From Bryobacterales bacterium (GTDB lineage: Bacteria; Acidobacteriota; Terriglobia; Bryobacterales; Bryobacteraceae), in assembly GCA_003142355.1 (NCBI GenBank), contig PLMF01000242.1:2393-12748 (forward strand): a stretch of 10,356 bases of DNA. Reading direction: 5' to 3'. The notes below the pieces were generated by a model, which saw only the letters and a list, made by a program, of their open reading frames with translations, made no database searches and was not told the origin of the DNA. Positions within the stretch are counted from its first letter, which is position 1. Each line of letters opens with the position of its first letter. This document shows, piece by piece, positions 1 through 6,746 of the stretch. Made by a program: the position numbers and the translations under genes.

Positions 1-500
1 CCGGCGACGATGGCCACCGAACCCAGCGCGTCGCCCAGCATGTGGACGAAGGCGCCGCGAACGTTGAGGTCCTGGCGGCTGGCGGACCGCAAGGCCCACA
101 TGATGCCACCGTTCAAGACCAGTCCCAGCCCCGCCACCGCCATCATGGTGCCTTCGTGAACGGCCCGCGGGTGGCGCAAGCGAAGCGCGCTTTCGTAGAA
201 GATCCAGGCCGAGAGAGCCAGCAGTGTCAGCGCATTCACGAATGCCGACAGGACGCCGGCGCGGTGATACCCGTAGGTCTTGATTTCGTCCGCGGGCTTG
301 GCTTCCAGGTAAAAACCGAACCACGCGAGCAGCAGCGCCAGTGCGTCCGTGACGTTGTGGCCGGCATCGGAAACGAGGGCCAGCGAGTGGGCCTGGATTC
401 CCGCGAATATCTCGACGGCCACGAACGCAAACGTAGCGGCGAGAGACCACCCCAAAACGCTCCCCGTGACTCCGCGGCGGCTGTGGCCGTGCGAGTGCAT
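1..500 (-). CDS. CDF-family cation efflux protein, zinc type (partial, C-terminus cut by window edge)
   Basis: The first 166 codons of a cation diffusion facilitator, an inner-membrane antiporter that exports Zn2+ or similar divalent metals in exchange for protons. The protein opens with the His-rich MHSHGHSRR, usual for the zinc subgroup, followed by hydrophobic segments at about residues 13-34, 38-64, 82-103 and 117-136. The metal-site motifs are visible: HNVTD in TM2 (H48, D52) and HMLGD in TM5 (H153, D157). The HxxxD form in both helices favours zinc. TM6 and the cytoplasmic C-terminal domain lie beyond the window. The ATG at 500 is preceded by GGAGGT (509-514, 8 nt away), which lies inside the last codons of sppA. 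Only one base separates the sppA stop from this ATG, so the two are probably translated from one mRNA. The family call is firm; the exact metal is inferred. Confidence 0.9.
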   Translation of the reverse strand, partial: MHSHGHSRRGVTGSVLGWSLAATFAFVAVEIFAGIQAHSLALVSDAGHNVTDALALLLAWFGFYLEAKPADEIKTYGYHRAGVLSAFVNALTLLALSAWIFYESALRLRHPRAVHEGTMMAVAGLGLVLNGGIMWALRSASRQDLNVRGAFVHMLGDALGSVAIVA

Positions 501-501
501 C

Positions 502-2226
502 CTACCGCACCTCCAGCCAATACGGCATCATCGTCAGGAATCCGCCCTTCATCCAGGCGTGGAACGGCATGCGGCCGAAGGTCTGCGCCAGCTTCGATTC
601 CAGCATGTCGTCCTGCGGCCGGCGCATCACGATATCCAGCAGATTGCGCCGCGGCGGATACAGTACCAGGCTCACCCTCTCGCCGGCGGGAATATGGGCC
701 TTTTTCTTCACCAGCTCGATGGCCGTGTCGAGGCCGCCCAGTTCGTCCACCAGCCCCCGCGCCTTGGCCTGCGAGCCCAGCCATACGCGCCCCTGCGCCA
801 GCGGTTCGATGTCGTTGAAGCCGCGGCGCCGCGCATCCGCCACCTTGGCGACGAAATCCTTGTAGCTCTCGTCGACCCCGTCCCGCAGGATCTGCCGCTC
901 ATCCGGCGTCAGCGAAGTGTAGTCGGAATCGATGCCGGCGTGCTTCCCGCGTTGGACGGCATCCTTGGTGATGCCGAGTTTGTCGTAAAGCCCATGCAGA
1001 TTGGGCTTGCCGAACACCACCCCGATTGATCCGGTGAGCGTCTGCGGATACGCCACGATGGGGTCGCCCGTCATGGCGATGTAGTATCCGCCGGATGCCG
1101 CCAGGTCGGACATGGAATACACCAGCGGCTTCTTCTTGCTCAGCAGGTTCATCTGCCGCCAGATCTCGTCGGAAGCCACCTGTTCGCCGCCGGGCGAATC
1201 GATCCGCACCACCACGCCCTTGATGGTTGAGTCGCCGGCTACCTGCCGCAGCAGCTTGTCGAATCCGTAAGACGTGAGATTGTTCCCAGTCGAGCCGTCA
1301 TCGCCGGCCCCGCCGCGGGTGATATCGCCTTCGCCGATCACCAGGGCGATTCGGCTCTTGCCCTGAAGACCCACGGCTTCCATGGGCACCTTCATGTACT
1401 CGCCGGCCGCGACCTTCTTCAGTTCGCCCGAATGCAGCCGGTCCTTCAGCTCGCCCCACACCTGGTCTTCGAACCGAAGCTCGTCCACCAGCCCGGCTTT
1501 GTGCGCCTGGGCCGCGGTGAACGGCCCCTGGTCGATGATGGCCCGCACTTCCTCCGGCGATTTCTTCCGTCCCTCCGCGATTCGCGCCACCAGGTTCTGG
1601 TACAGGTCATCCACCACGCTGGTCATCACCTCGCGGGTTTCCGGACTCATGTCGCTGCGGCTGAACATATCGCCGTAGTCTTTATACTTGCCGGCGTGCT
1701 CCACGTCGACGCTGACGCCGAGCTTCTCCAGCGTCTTCTTGAAGTACATCATCTCCGCCCGCAACCCCTTCAGCATCAGGGGCTCTTGAGGGCCGAGATA
1801 GATGCGGTCGGCAGCCAGGGCCACGTAGTAGTCGCGCGTCGACGGCGCCCGCAGGAACGCGTAGACCGGCTTGCCGGATCTGCGGAACCGCTCCACGCCG
1901 GCGCGGATCTCCTCGAGCTTGGCCCAGCCGGCGGAGAGCCCTTCCGGCTCCAGTACGATGGCCTTGATATGAGAATCGGCGGCGGCTTTCTGTAACGTCA
2001 TCCAGACGTGCGCAACCGTCAGCCCGGGCCCGCCGGCGCCCAGGAAAGCAGGCAGCTCGAGGGGAGGCTTTTCCGGTATGTCGCCCTCCAGCCGCAGCAC
2101 CAGGACGGAGTTCTCCGCGATTTGCGGCGGCTTCTCCCGAAACTGGAACAGGACGAAAAGTAGAAGAATGAACGCCAAAAACACCAGCAGGACGCCGGTA
2201 ATCAGGCCGACAAGGAACTTGACCAT
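502..2226 (-). CDS. sppA: Signal peptide peptidase SppA, long (67K-like) type, S49 family
   Basis: A 574-residue membrane-anchored serine protease that degrades cleaved signal peptides in the inner membrane. Residues 2-29 form one transmembrane anchor. Two tandem S49 domains follow (about 80-260 and 290-510), the architecture of E. coli SppA. In that enzyme the catalytic lysine comes from the first domain and the serine from the second. Here Lys182 lies in GKYKDYGDMF and Ser378 in DLAASGGYY, so the Ser/Lys dyad is complete. RIDSPGG (341-347) and TGSIGV (398-403) are further S49 landmarks. The ATG at 2226 is chosen over an in-frame GTG at 2253 because GGAG lies 5 nt upstream of it (2232-2235) and the hydrophobic anchor follows at once. 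The gene begins 54 bp after the PEP-CTERM protease gene on the same strand and ends one base before the CDF gene. Confidence 0.95.
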   Translation of the reverse strand: MVKFLVGLITGVLLVFLAFILLLFVLFQFREKPPQIAENSVLVLRLEGDIPEKPPLELPAFLGAGGPGLTVAHVWMTLQKAAADSHIKAIVLEPEGLSAGWAKLEEIRAGVERFRRSGKPVYAFLRAPSTRDYYVALAADRIYLGPQEPLMLKGLRAEMMYFKKTLEKLGVSVDVEHAGKYKDYGDMFSRSDMSPETREVMTSVVDDLYQNLVARIAEGRKKSPEEVRAIIDQGPFTAAQAHKAGLVDELRFEDQVWGELKDRLHSGELKKVAAGEYMKVPMEAVGLQGKSRIALVIGEGDITRGGAGDDGSTGNNLTSYGFDKLLRQVAGDSTIKGVVVRIDSPGGEQVASDEIWRQMNLLSKKKPLVYSMSDLAASGGYYIAMTGDPIVAYPQTLTGSIGVVFGKPNLHGLYDKLGITKDAVQRGKHAGIDSDYTSLTPDERQILRDGVDESYKDFVAKVADARRRGFNDIEPLAQGRVWLGSQAKARGLVDELGGLDTAIELVKKKAHIPAGERVSLVLYPPRRNLLDIVMRRPQDDMLESKLAQTFGRMPFHAWMKGGFLTMMPYWLEVR

Positions 2227-2231
2227 GGCTA

Positions 2232-2235
2232 CTCC
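2232..2235 (-). promoter_or_regulatory. Ribosome binding site deciding the sppA start
   Basis: GGAG on the minus strand, 5 nt upstream of the ATG at 2226. It supports that ATG rather than the in-frame GTG nine codons further upstream. Confidence 0.6.
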
Positions 2236-2280
2236 GAAATTAGCACAGGCCACCGCCGGCCAAGGCGTGAGCGCGGAGGT

Positions 2281-3237
2281 TTACGAAAGCCGGCGCCCCG
2301 TGCGGTGCCCGAGGAATCCCGCAACTGCCAGCCCCAGCAGGACCAGTGAGCACGAAGCCGGTTCGGGAGTCTCCACCGATTCGATCCACGACGCGTTGGC
2401 GGAGACGCTGGTATCGGCGAAAAGCTGCCCGAAATAGGAGCTGTCGGATGTTGACACGGAGGGCGGAACGGTGCAAGGCCCTGAGTCGGTCTCCGAAAAG
2501 CACGCGATCAAATCGTGAACGCCGATGATTTGACCTAAGTAAAACGAAGGCCCGCCTGAATCTCCAAAAGAGATATCGACTTCGTCGGTGATGTCCGAAT
2601 CCGTGGAACCCAAAGCATTGTTGGTGGTGGTACCGTTGTCGAAGTCGCCCATCAACATCTTGTTGGACCACCCAGTGAATACCGCTGCCCCAAGAGCGTC
2701 GTAGCGGTTATGGCCCTGGCGCAAGGCGCCAAATCCTCCAGTGCCGCCGGTGGTCCCAGTTCCAGTCTCGCCGTAACCCGCCAGCAGGATTGGAGAAGTG
2801 GTGAAAAAACCGGTATAGAGTGAGTACCTGGTGGCGGACGAGGGAGCGGCTTGATTGAGACGAAGAATGGCCAGGTCGTTGCCCTGTGTGGAGTCTCCCG
2901 TCCAGAGCGGATCGACGAAGTAGGTGGTCGTCGTATCTGCGACAGGACCGCCCGACCCAGGGAAATACACGGTGACGCTGCTCGGAACGGAGGAGCCGTA
3001 AGAAGATGTGATGCAGTGTCCAGCCGTGAGGATGGAGAAGCCATCCGACAACAGACTTCCCGAGCAGCCAATTCCGCCGCTGGTGCTAATCTCAACGACG
3101 CCGTTGAGGTTGACCCCGTTGACGACCTGGTTGTATGCAACCACCGAGGAACTCGGATCGCCGATGGCTACCACGATGGCGCGCAGAGGACCGGAAAACA
3201 AACTAACTAAAGTCAATAGACAAATCGGGCGAAGCAT
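2281..3237 (-). CDS. Exported trypsin-like (S1) serine protease with PEP-CTERM sorting tail
   Basis: A 318-residue secreted protease. Residues 1-20 are a Sec signal peptide, probably cut after PLRA. The chymotrypsin-fold triad is complete: His74 in TAGHC, Asp121 in GNDLAIL and Ser227 in GDSGGP. Cys58 and Cys75 would form the usual disulfide next to the histidine. The C-terminus is a PEP-CTERM signal: TPEPAS (290-295), a hydrophobic stretch (about 297-310) and the basic tail HRTGRR. In known systems such tails are processed by an exosortase and the protein ends up at the cell surface or in the exopolymer matrix. No exosortase gene is in the window. Long Ser/Thr/Gly-rich loops (79-105, 155-175, 200-220) suggest an extracellular life. 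The gene reads as less GC-rich than its neighbours. It starts 31 bp after the sigma-54 regulator, so co-transcription is possible. Its natural substrate is unknown. Confidence 0.93.
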   Translation of the reverse strand: MLRPICLLTLVSLFSGPLRAIVVAIGDPSSSVVAYNQVVNGVNLNGVVEISTSGGIGCSGSLLSDGFSILTAGHCITSSYGSSVPSSVTVYFPGSGGPVADTTTTYFVDPLWTGDSTQGNDLAILRLNQAAPSSATRYSLYTGFFTTSPILLAGYGETGTGTTGGTGGFGALRQGHNRYDALGAAVFTGWSNKMLMGDFDNGTTTNNALGSTDSDITDEVDISFGDSGGPSFYLGQIIGVHDLIACFSETDSGPCTVPPSVSTSDSSYFGQLFADTSVSANASWIESVETPEPASCSLVLLGLAVAGFLGHRTGRRLS

Positions 3238-3268
3238 AGGGCCCTTTTCCCCACAACTCTAACACGCC

Positions 3269-4660
3269 TCACGCATCGGCGCCTTTGCGCAGCGCTCTTA
3301 GATCGATCCCCAGCGCCTGGCACTTCTTATAGAGATGGCTGCGTTCTAGTCCCAACGCCTTGGCGGTATCGCTCATCCGCTGGTTGTGGCGCTTGAGTTC
3401 CGCGAGAATCTGCTCGCGCTCGAACGAATCCGCGCGCTCGGCCAGCGACCCCCTGTAGGGGCCGGGCATGCCCGGCCCCGGCCCGCCGCCCGGCCCGGCG
3501 CTCTCCGCCTGCGGCAGCGCCAGGCGCACCGCCGCCCGATCCACCGGCCCATCCGCCAACAGCAACAATCGCTCCACCACGTTGCGCAGTTCCCGCACGT
3601 TCCCGGGCCATCGATGGCGCTGCAACTCCTGGATGGCCTCCGGCTCAAAGGCCTTGACCTTCCAGCCGTTCTGTTCGGCAACCTCGGCCGCGAAATGCGC
3701 TACCAGCAGCGGGATGTCATCCACACGCTCGCGCAAGGGAGGCAGCAGGAGGGGGAATACATAGATGCGGTGGTACAGGTCCGGCCGGAAGCCGCCGGCG
3801 GTCACCAATTTGTCCAGGTCGCGGTGCGTGGCCACGATCACCCGCACGTCGACCGGGACTGGACGGTCGCCGCCCACGCGCTCCACCTGGCGCTCCTCGA
3901 GCACGCGCAGCAGCTTGGCCTGCATCGCCGTCGGCATGTCGCCGATTTCGTCCAGGAAGAGGGTGCCGCGATGAGCTTGCTCGAACTTGCCGATGTGCCG
4001 CGAGGCCGCACCGGTGAACGATCCCTTTTCGTGCCCGAACAGTTCCGATTCGATCAGCTCGCCCGGGACCGCGGCGCAGTTCAGCGTGACGAACGGCCCG
4101 CCGCACCGCGGGCTGCGCTGGTGCAGCGCGCGCGCAATCAGTTCTTTCCCCGTGCCCGTCTCGCCCATGATGCAGACCCGCGCTTCGCTGGCCGCTACGC
4201 GGTCCACCTGCGCCATCACACGCCGCATGGCCTCGCCCGAATAGACGATGGCGTGCTTGCCTACGCGCTGCCGCAGCTCGCGGTTCTCGTCCTCGAGCCG
4301 CTTCAGCTTGAGGACGTTGTCCACGGTGAGGAGAAGTTTGTCCGTGGAGAGCGGTTTTTCGAGGAAATCGACGGCGCCGAGCCGCGTGGCGCGCACCGCC
4401 ATCTCGATGCTGGCCTGTCCGGAAACCATCACTACCGGCAGCGAGATCCCCAGGTTGCGCAGGTCTTCGAGCAGCGCCAGGCCGTCCTTGCCGGGCATCA
4501 CCACGTCCGACAGCAGCATGTCGAACGGCTGCGATTTCAGCAGCTCGAGTGCGCGGGCGGCGTTATCGCACACGGTGGCCTCATGGCCCGCCAGGCGGAA
4601 GGCCCGCGCCAGGGACGCCAGGGTGCTGGCGTCGTCGTCGACGATCAACAGGTGCGCCAA
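3269..4660 (-). CDS. Sigma-54-dependent response regulator, NtrC/NtrX family
   Basis: A 463-residue cytoplasmic transcriptional activator with three domains. The receiver (about 2-118) has acidic residues D8-D10, phosphoacceptor Asp52 in SDVVMPG, Ser80 and Lys102. The AAA+ domain (about 138-370) has Walker A GETGTGKE (166-173), the sigma-54-contacting loop as GSFTGA (213-218, usually GAFTGA), Walker B TLFLDEIGD (233-241) and WPGNVRELRN (351-360). The C-terminal Fis-type helix-turn-helix (about 412-455) includes ALGLERSHLYKK, reminiscent of NtrX-like regulators. A Gly/Pro-rich linker (about 388-404) is encoded by a palindromic DNA segment. No ATG exists near the receiver. The TTG at 4660 is chosen because the receiver begins immediately and AGGA lies 11 nt upstream. 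The open frame continues far upstream, but only as antisense of the sulfurtransferase gene. Its partner is probably the kinase at 7559-9292. Confidence 0.93.
   Translation of the reverse strand: MAHLLIVDDDASTLASLARAFRLAGHEATVCDNAARALELLKSQPFDMLLSDVVMPGKDGLALLEDLRNLGISLPVVMVSGQASIEMAVRATRLGAVDFLEKPLSTDKLLLTVDNVLKLKRLEDENRELRQRVGKHAIVYSGEAMRRVMAQVDRVAASEARVCIMGETGTGKELIARALHQRSPRCGGPFVTLNCAAVPGELIESELFGHEKGSFTGAASRHIGKFEQAHRGTLFLDEIGDMPTAMQAKLLRVLEERQVERVGGDRPVPVDVRVIVATHRDLDKLVTAGGFRPDLYHRIYVFPLLLPPLRERVDDIPLLVAHFAAEVAEQNGWKVKAFEPEAIQELQRHRWPGNVRELRNVVERLLLLADGPVDRAAVRLALPQAESAGPGGGPGPGMPGPYRGSLAERADSFEREQILAELKRHNQRMSDTAKALGLERSHLYKKCQALGIDLRALRKGADA
3458..3479. repeat. 22-bp perfect GC palindrome inside the regulator gene
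   Basis: A perfect 22-bp palindrome centred on GGGCATGCCC with GGGGCC/GGCCCC ends. On its left it overlaps a smaller hairpin sequence, CCCC-TGTA-GGGG (3450-3461). It lies in the codons for the Gly/Pro-rich linker between the AAA+ and DNA-binding domains, where protein constraint is low. This resembles a small REP-like palindromic unit that entered the gene in frame. It could also be chance in GC-rich linker codons. Copy number in the genome is not visible here. Confidence 0.55.
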
Positions 4661-4681
4661 GTTTGAGGGTATCCTATTTGA
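4661..4681. other. 21-bp gap between divergent starts of the regulator and the sulfurtransferase
   Basis: The regulator (TTG at 4660, minus strand) and the sulfurtransferase (GTG at 4682, plus strand) diverge across only 21 bp. The gap contains the presumed Shine-Dalgarno sequences of both: GAGGG at 4665-4669 for the plus strand, and AGGA (minus strand, 4672-4675) for the other. There is no room for two promoters, so at least one must lie inside the opposing gene, or one of the starts is misplaced. Confidence 0.45.
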
Positions 4682-5593
4682 GTGAACCCTACGGCACTCT
4701 GCGTGGCTTGCTTCCTGCTGGCCGGAACGGCCGGCGCCGCTCCCGCGTGTGGAGATCACGGAACCCGCAACAGCATGTTGGTCTCGACTGCCTGGCTGGC
4801 CGGCCACCTCGAAGATCCCAACCTGGTGATCCTCTCCATCGGTCAAAAGGCCGAATACGTTCAGGGTCACATCCCCGGCGCGCTGTACCTGGAATACGCC
4901 GATACGCGCGTCGCCAAGAGCCTCGCGGGCCTCACCTTCGAGCTTCCTCCGGTGGCGGATCTGGTCGAGGTCTTCGGAAAACTCGGCGTGACCAACGATT
5001 CCCACATCATTCTCTACTTCAGCAAGGACATGGTGGCGCCCACCACGCGAGTCTTCCTGACGCTGGATGCCCTGGGGCTGGGATCGCAGACATCCGTTCT
5101 GGATGGCGGATTCCCGGTTTGGCAGAGCGAAGGCAGACCGGTTTCGACGGAAGCCCGCCTGGTGATCAGGGGCAAGCTGGAGCCGTGCCCCCAGAATGAC
5201 GTCATCACCGGCGTCGATTACGTGCGGGCGAACCTGCACGGCTCTGGCGTAGCGATCGTGGATGCGCGCGACCTGGAGTACTACACCGGCGCCAGGCACG
5301 CCGACGGCAAGCGCGCCGGCCACATTCCCGGAGCGCACGGCCTGACCTACAGCACCTTGCTCGACGGAAGCGGCAAATTCAGAACGCCCGATCTGCTGGC
5401 CGCCATGTTCCGCGACGCCGGCATCCAGCCCGGCGATCGCGTGGTCGCCTACTGCCACATCGGCCAGCAAGCCACCGTGGTCTATTTTGTGGCCCGCTAC
5501 CTGGGGTATGACGCCCGGCTCTACGACGGCTCCTGGGAGGATTGGAGCGCGCACACCGAGTTGCCCGCGGAGACCTCGCCCGGCAAGGAATGA
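4682..5593 (+). CDS. Exported two-domain rhodanese sulfurtransferase (TST/SseA type)
   Basis: A 303-residue protein with tandem rhodanese domains (about 33-155 and 172-295). Such enzymes move a sulfane sulfur from thiosulfate or 3-mercaptopyruvate to an acceptor such as cyanide or a thiol. Both domains show GHIPGA (62-67 and 213-218). The active-site Cys258 sits in the second domain within YCHIGQQAT. The matching loop of the first domain (LYFSKDMVAPT) has no cysteine, as expected for the structural half of this family. Residues 1-20 look like a Sec signal peptide, with likely cleavage near AGA-AP, so the enzyme should be periplasmic. There is no good lipobox at Cys23. The start is GTG at 4682, with GAGGG 12 nt upstream, which is long. 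It is the only plus-strand gene in the window. Donor specificity cannot be told from sequence. Confidence 0.9.
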   Translation: MNPTALCVACFLLAGTAGAAPACGDHGTRNSMLVSTAWLAGHLEDPNLVILSIGQKAEYVQGHIPGALYLEYADTRVAKSLAGLTFELPPVADLVEVFGKLGVTNDSHIILYFSKDMVAPTTRVFLTLDALGLGSQTSVLDGGFPVWQSEGRPVSTEARLVIRGKLEPCPQNDVITGVDYVRANLHGSGVAIVDARDLEYYTGARHADGKRAGHIPGAHGLTYSTLLDGSGKFRTPDLLAAMFRDAGIQPGDRVVAYCHIGQQATVVYFVARYLGYDARLYDGSWEDWSAHTELPAETSPGKE

Positions 5594-5600
5594 AGGTCAG

Positions 5601-5686
5601 ACCGCTCTCTAACGTTCGCGGCTCGGAATGGGACCTCGCGAGGCGCCGTGAGGCCTCGTACCGAGCCGCGAACGTAAGAGAGCGGT
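5601..5686. repeat. 26-bp inverted repeat between convergent genes, likely bidirectional terminator or REP/MITE-like element
   Basis: The arms 5601-5626 and 5661-5686 are complementary at 25 of 26 positions (one A-A mismatch, 5611 with 5676). The 34-nt loop holds its own hairpin, CGAGGC (5639-5644) with GCCTCG (5653-5658), and the overlapping palindrome CCTCGCGAGG (5634-5643). It fills almost all the space between the sulfurtransferase stop (5593) and the methyltransferase stop (5694), which read toward each other. Position and strength suit transcript termination from both sides, but neither arm is followed by a T run. The modular palindromic build also suits a dispersed repeat family. Copy number is not visible here. 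Confidence 0.75.
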
Positions 5687-5693
5687 TGCCTGC

Positions 5694-6494
5694 CTAGCGC
5701 TTCTCGAAGAACAGGTAGTACTGATAGGGCAGAATGTCGAGCCGTTTGGTGAGCGTGAAGCCCGCCGCCTTAAGTTCCGCAACCACCTCGTCATCGGAGA
5801 GTTTCATGGCGGGCGGCGGCCCGACCGGCAGTTCCTTCTTGAAAAAGTCGACTACCACCATGCGCCCGCCCGGCTTCAACGCTTTGGCGAGCCTGGCGTA
5901 ATACGCCGGACGGTTCTCGATGTGGTGCAGCACATCGCAAAAGAAAACCGTGTCGATGGACCGCTCCGGAAGGCGCGGGTCGTCGGGAGAGGCCAGGACC
6001 GCCTCGAGGTTCGCCGGGGCGCCCTTGCGGACGATATCGAGCAGCTTGTCGTCGATATCGACTGCGTAAACCTTGCCGGCATGGAGGGCGAAGCGGCGCG
6101 CGAAATAGCCGGTTCCCGCTCCAATATCGGCGATGATTTCCGTCGATTTAAGGGCGAGCGCCATCACCACATCGTGCGGCTTCTGCCATTCATCGCGCGC
6201 AGGATCTTCGAGCACCTTGGCGTACTCGTTGGCGGATGAGGGCGGGTGGTTCTGATGGGGCACTTGCCCGAATGCCACCGGGGCCTTTGGGACGCCCTTT
6301 CCCGTCGGCGCCGGCGCGCGTTCGCCCATCAACGCCACCACCTTACCCTTGTACTGGCTCAGAGTCACCTGCTTGCCACCGGCGAGGGTAATGGCCAGAT
6401 CGTCCGGCGTACGCGGAATGACGGCCGCTTCCAGGGCGGGTGCAGCCAAGGCCAACGCGGCGAGAGCCGCGAGAACGAAACGACGATCCGGCAT
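5694..6494 (-). CDS. Exported class I SAM-dependent methyltransferase with redoxin-like N-terminal stub
   Basis: A 266-residue protein. Residues 1-23 are a Sec signal peptide (MPDRRF, then an Ala/Leu-rich core). Residues 27-55 (from PRTPDDLAITL to YKGKVVAL) read like the opening strands of a TlpA/AhpC-type redoxin, but the chain leaves that fold before any CxxC site. A Rossmann methyltransferase domain follows from about residue 100: motif I ADIGAGTGYF (122-131), acidic AVDID (144-148), LHHIEN (189-194) and LKPGGRMVVVDF (206-217). The substrate is unknown. An exported SAM enzyme is puzzling, because SAM is not known to be plentiful outside the cytoplasm. The ATG at 6494 is preceded by GAGGAG (6498-6503). 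The gene converges on the sulfurtransferase. Methyltransferase fold: sure; export: likely; redoxin origin of the stub: inferred. Confidence 0.88.
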   Translation of the reverse strand: MPDRRFVLAALAALALAAPALEAAVIPRTPDDLAITLAGGKQVTLSQYKGKVVALMGERAPAPTGKGVPKAPVAFGQVPHQNHPPSSANEYAKVLEDPARDEWQKPHDVVMALALKSTEIIADIGAGTGYFARRFALHAGKVYAVDIDDKLLDIVRKGAPANLEAVLASPDDPRLPERSIDTVFFCDVLHHIENRPAYYARLAKALKPGGRMVVVDFFKKELPVGPPPAMKLSDDEVVAELKAAGFTLTKRLDILPYQYYLFFEKR

Positions 6495-6552
6495 ATGCTC
6501 CTCAGTCTACCTCCGCGAGGAAATGCGCCGGGCCAGCTACCCGCATTGTGAG

Positions 6553-6721
6553 TCACCCCAACTCGATGCGGAACGTGGTGCCTTTGCCGGGCACGCTTTC
6601 GACCGCGATGCGGCCGTGGTGGTCGCTGACCACCGATTGCACAATCGCCAGGCGCTCGCGCTGCGCCACCAGTTCGTGGGTCATGCGATTGAAGGGGCGC
6701 GCCAGTTGCCCGATCTCGCCG
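6553..6721 (-). pseudogene. Rearranged remnant copy of the histidine kinase gene (HAMP end fused to 3' end)
   Basis: This 169-bp stretch matches two separate parts of the kinase gene at 7559-9292, in the same orientation. Positions 6553-6653 match 7559-7659 (the stop codon and last 30-odd codons), and 6648-6721 match 8233-8306 (end of the HAMP region). The two parts join at the shared hexamer CCAGGC, which removes 579 bp, exactly 193 codons, including the phosphoacceptor His and the ATP-binding N and G1 boxes. Only four mismatches are seen: 6554 (stop TGA for TAA), 6606, 6696 and 6715. Similarity begins right at the stop codon and ends at 6721. The frame stays open and could give a 43-residue peptide from ATG 6684, with no obvious ribosome binding site or function. 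It sits immediately beyond the HEPN gene. Confidence 0.85.
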
Positions 6722-6746
6722 CGACTCGGGCGCCCCGGGAGTTATT

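Noticed and set aside
4661..5554. A long upstream extension of the regulator's reading frame to an ATG at 5554
   Set aside because: It is exactly antisense to the sulfurtransferase gene, shows no domain, and the receiver domain begins right after TTG 4660.
6553..6721. Template/variable repeat pair of a diversity-generating retroelement
   Set aside because: The four mismatches are not adenine-specific and no reverse transcriptase gene is present.
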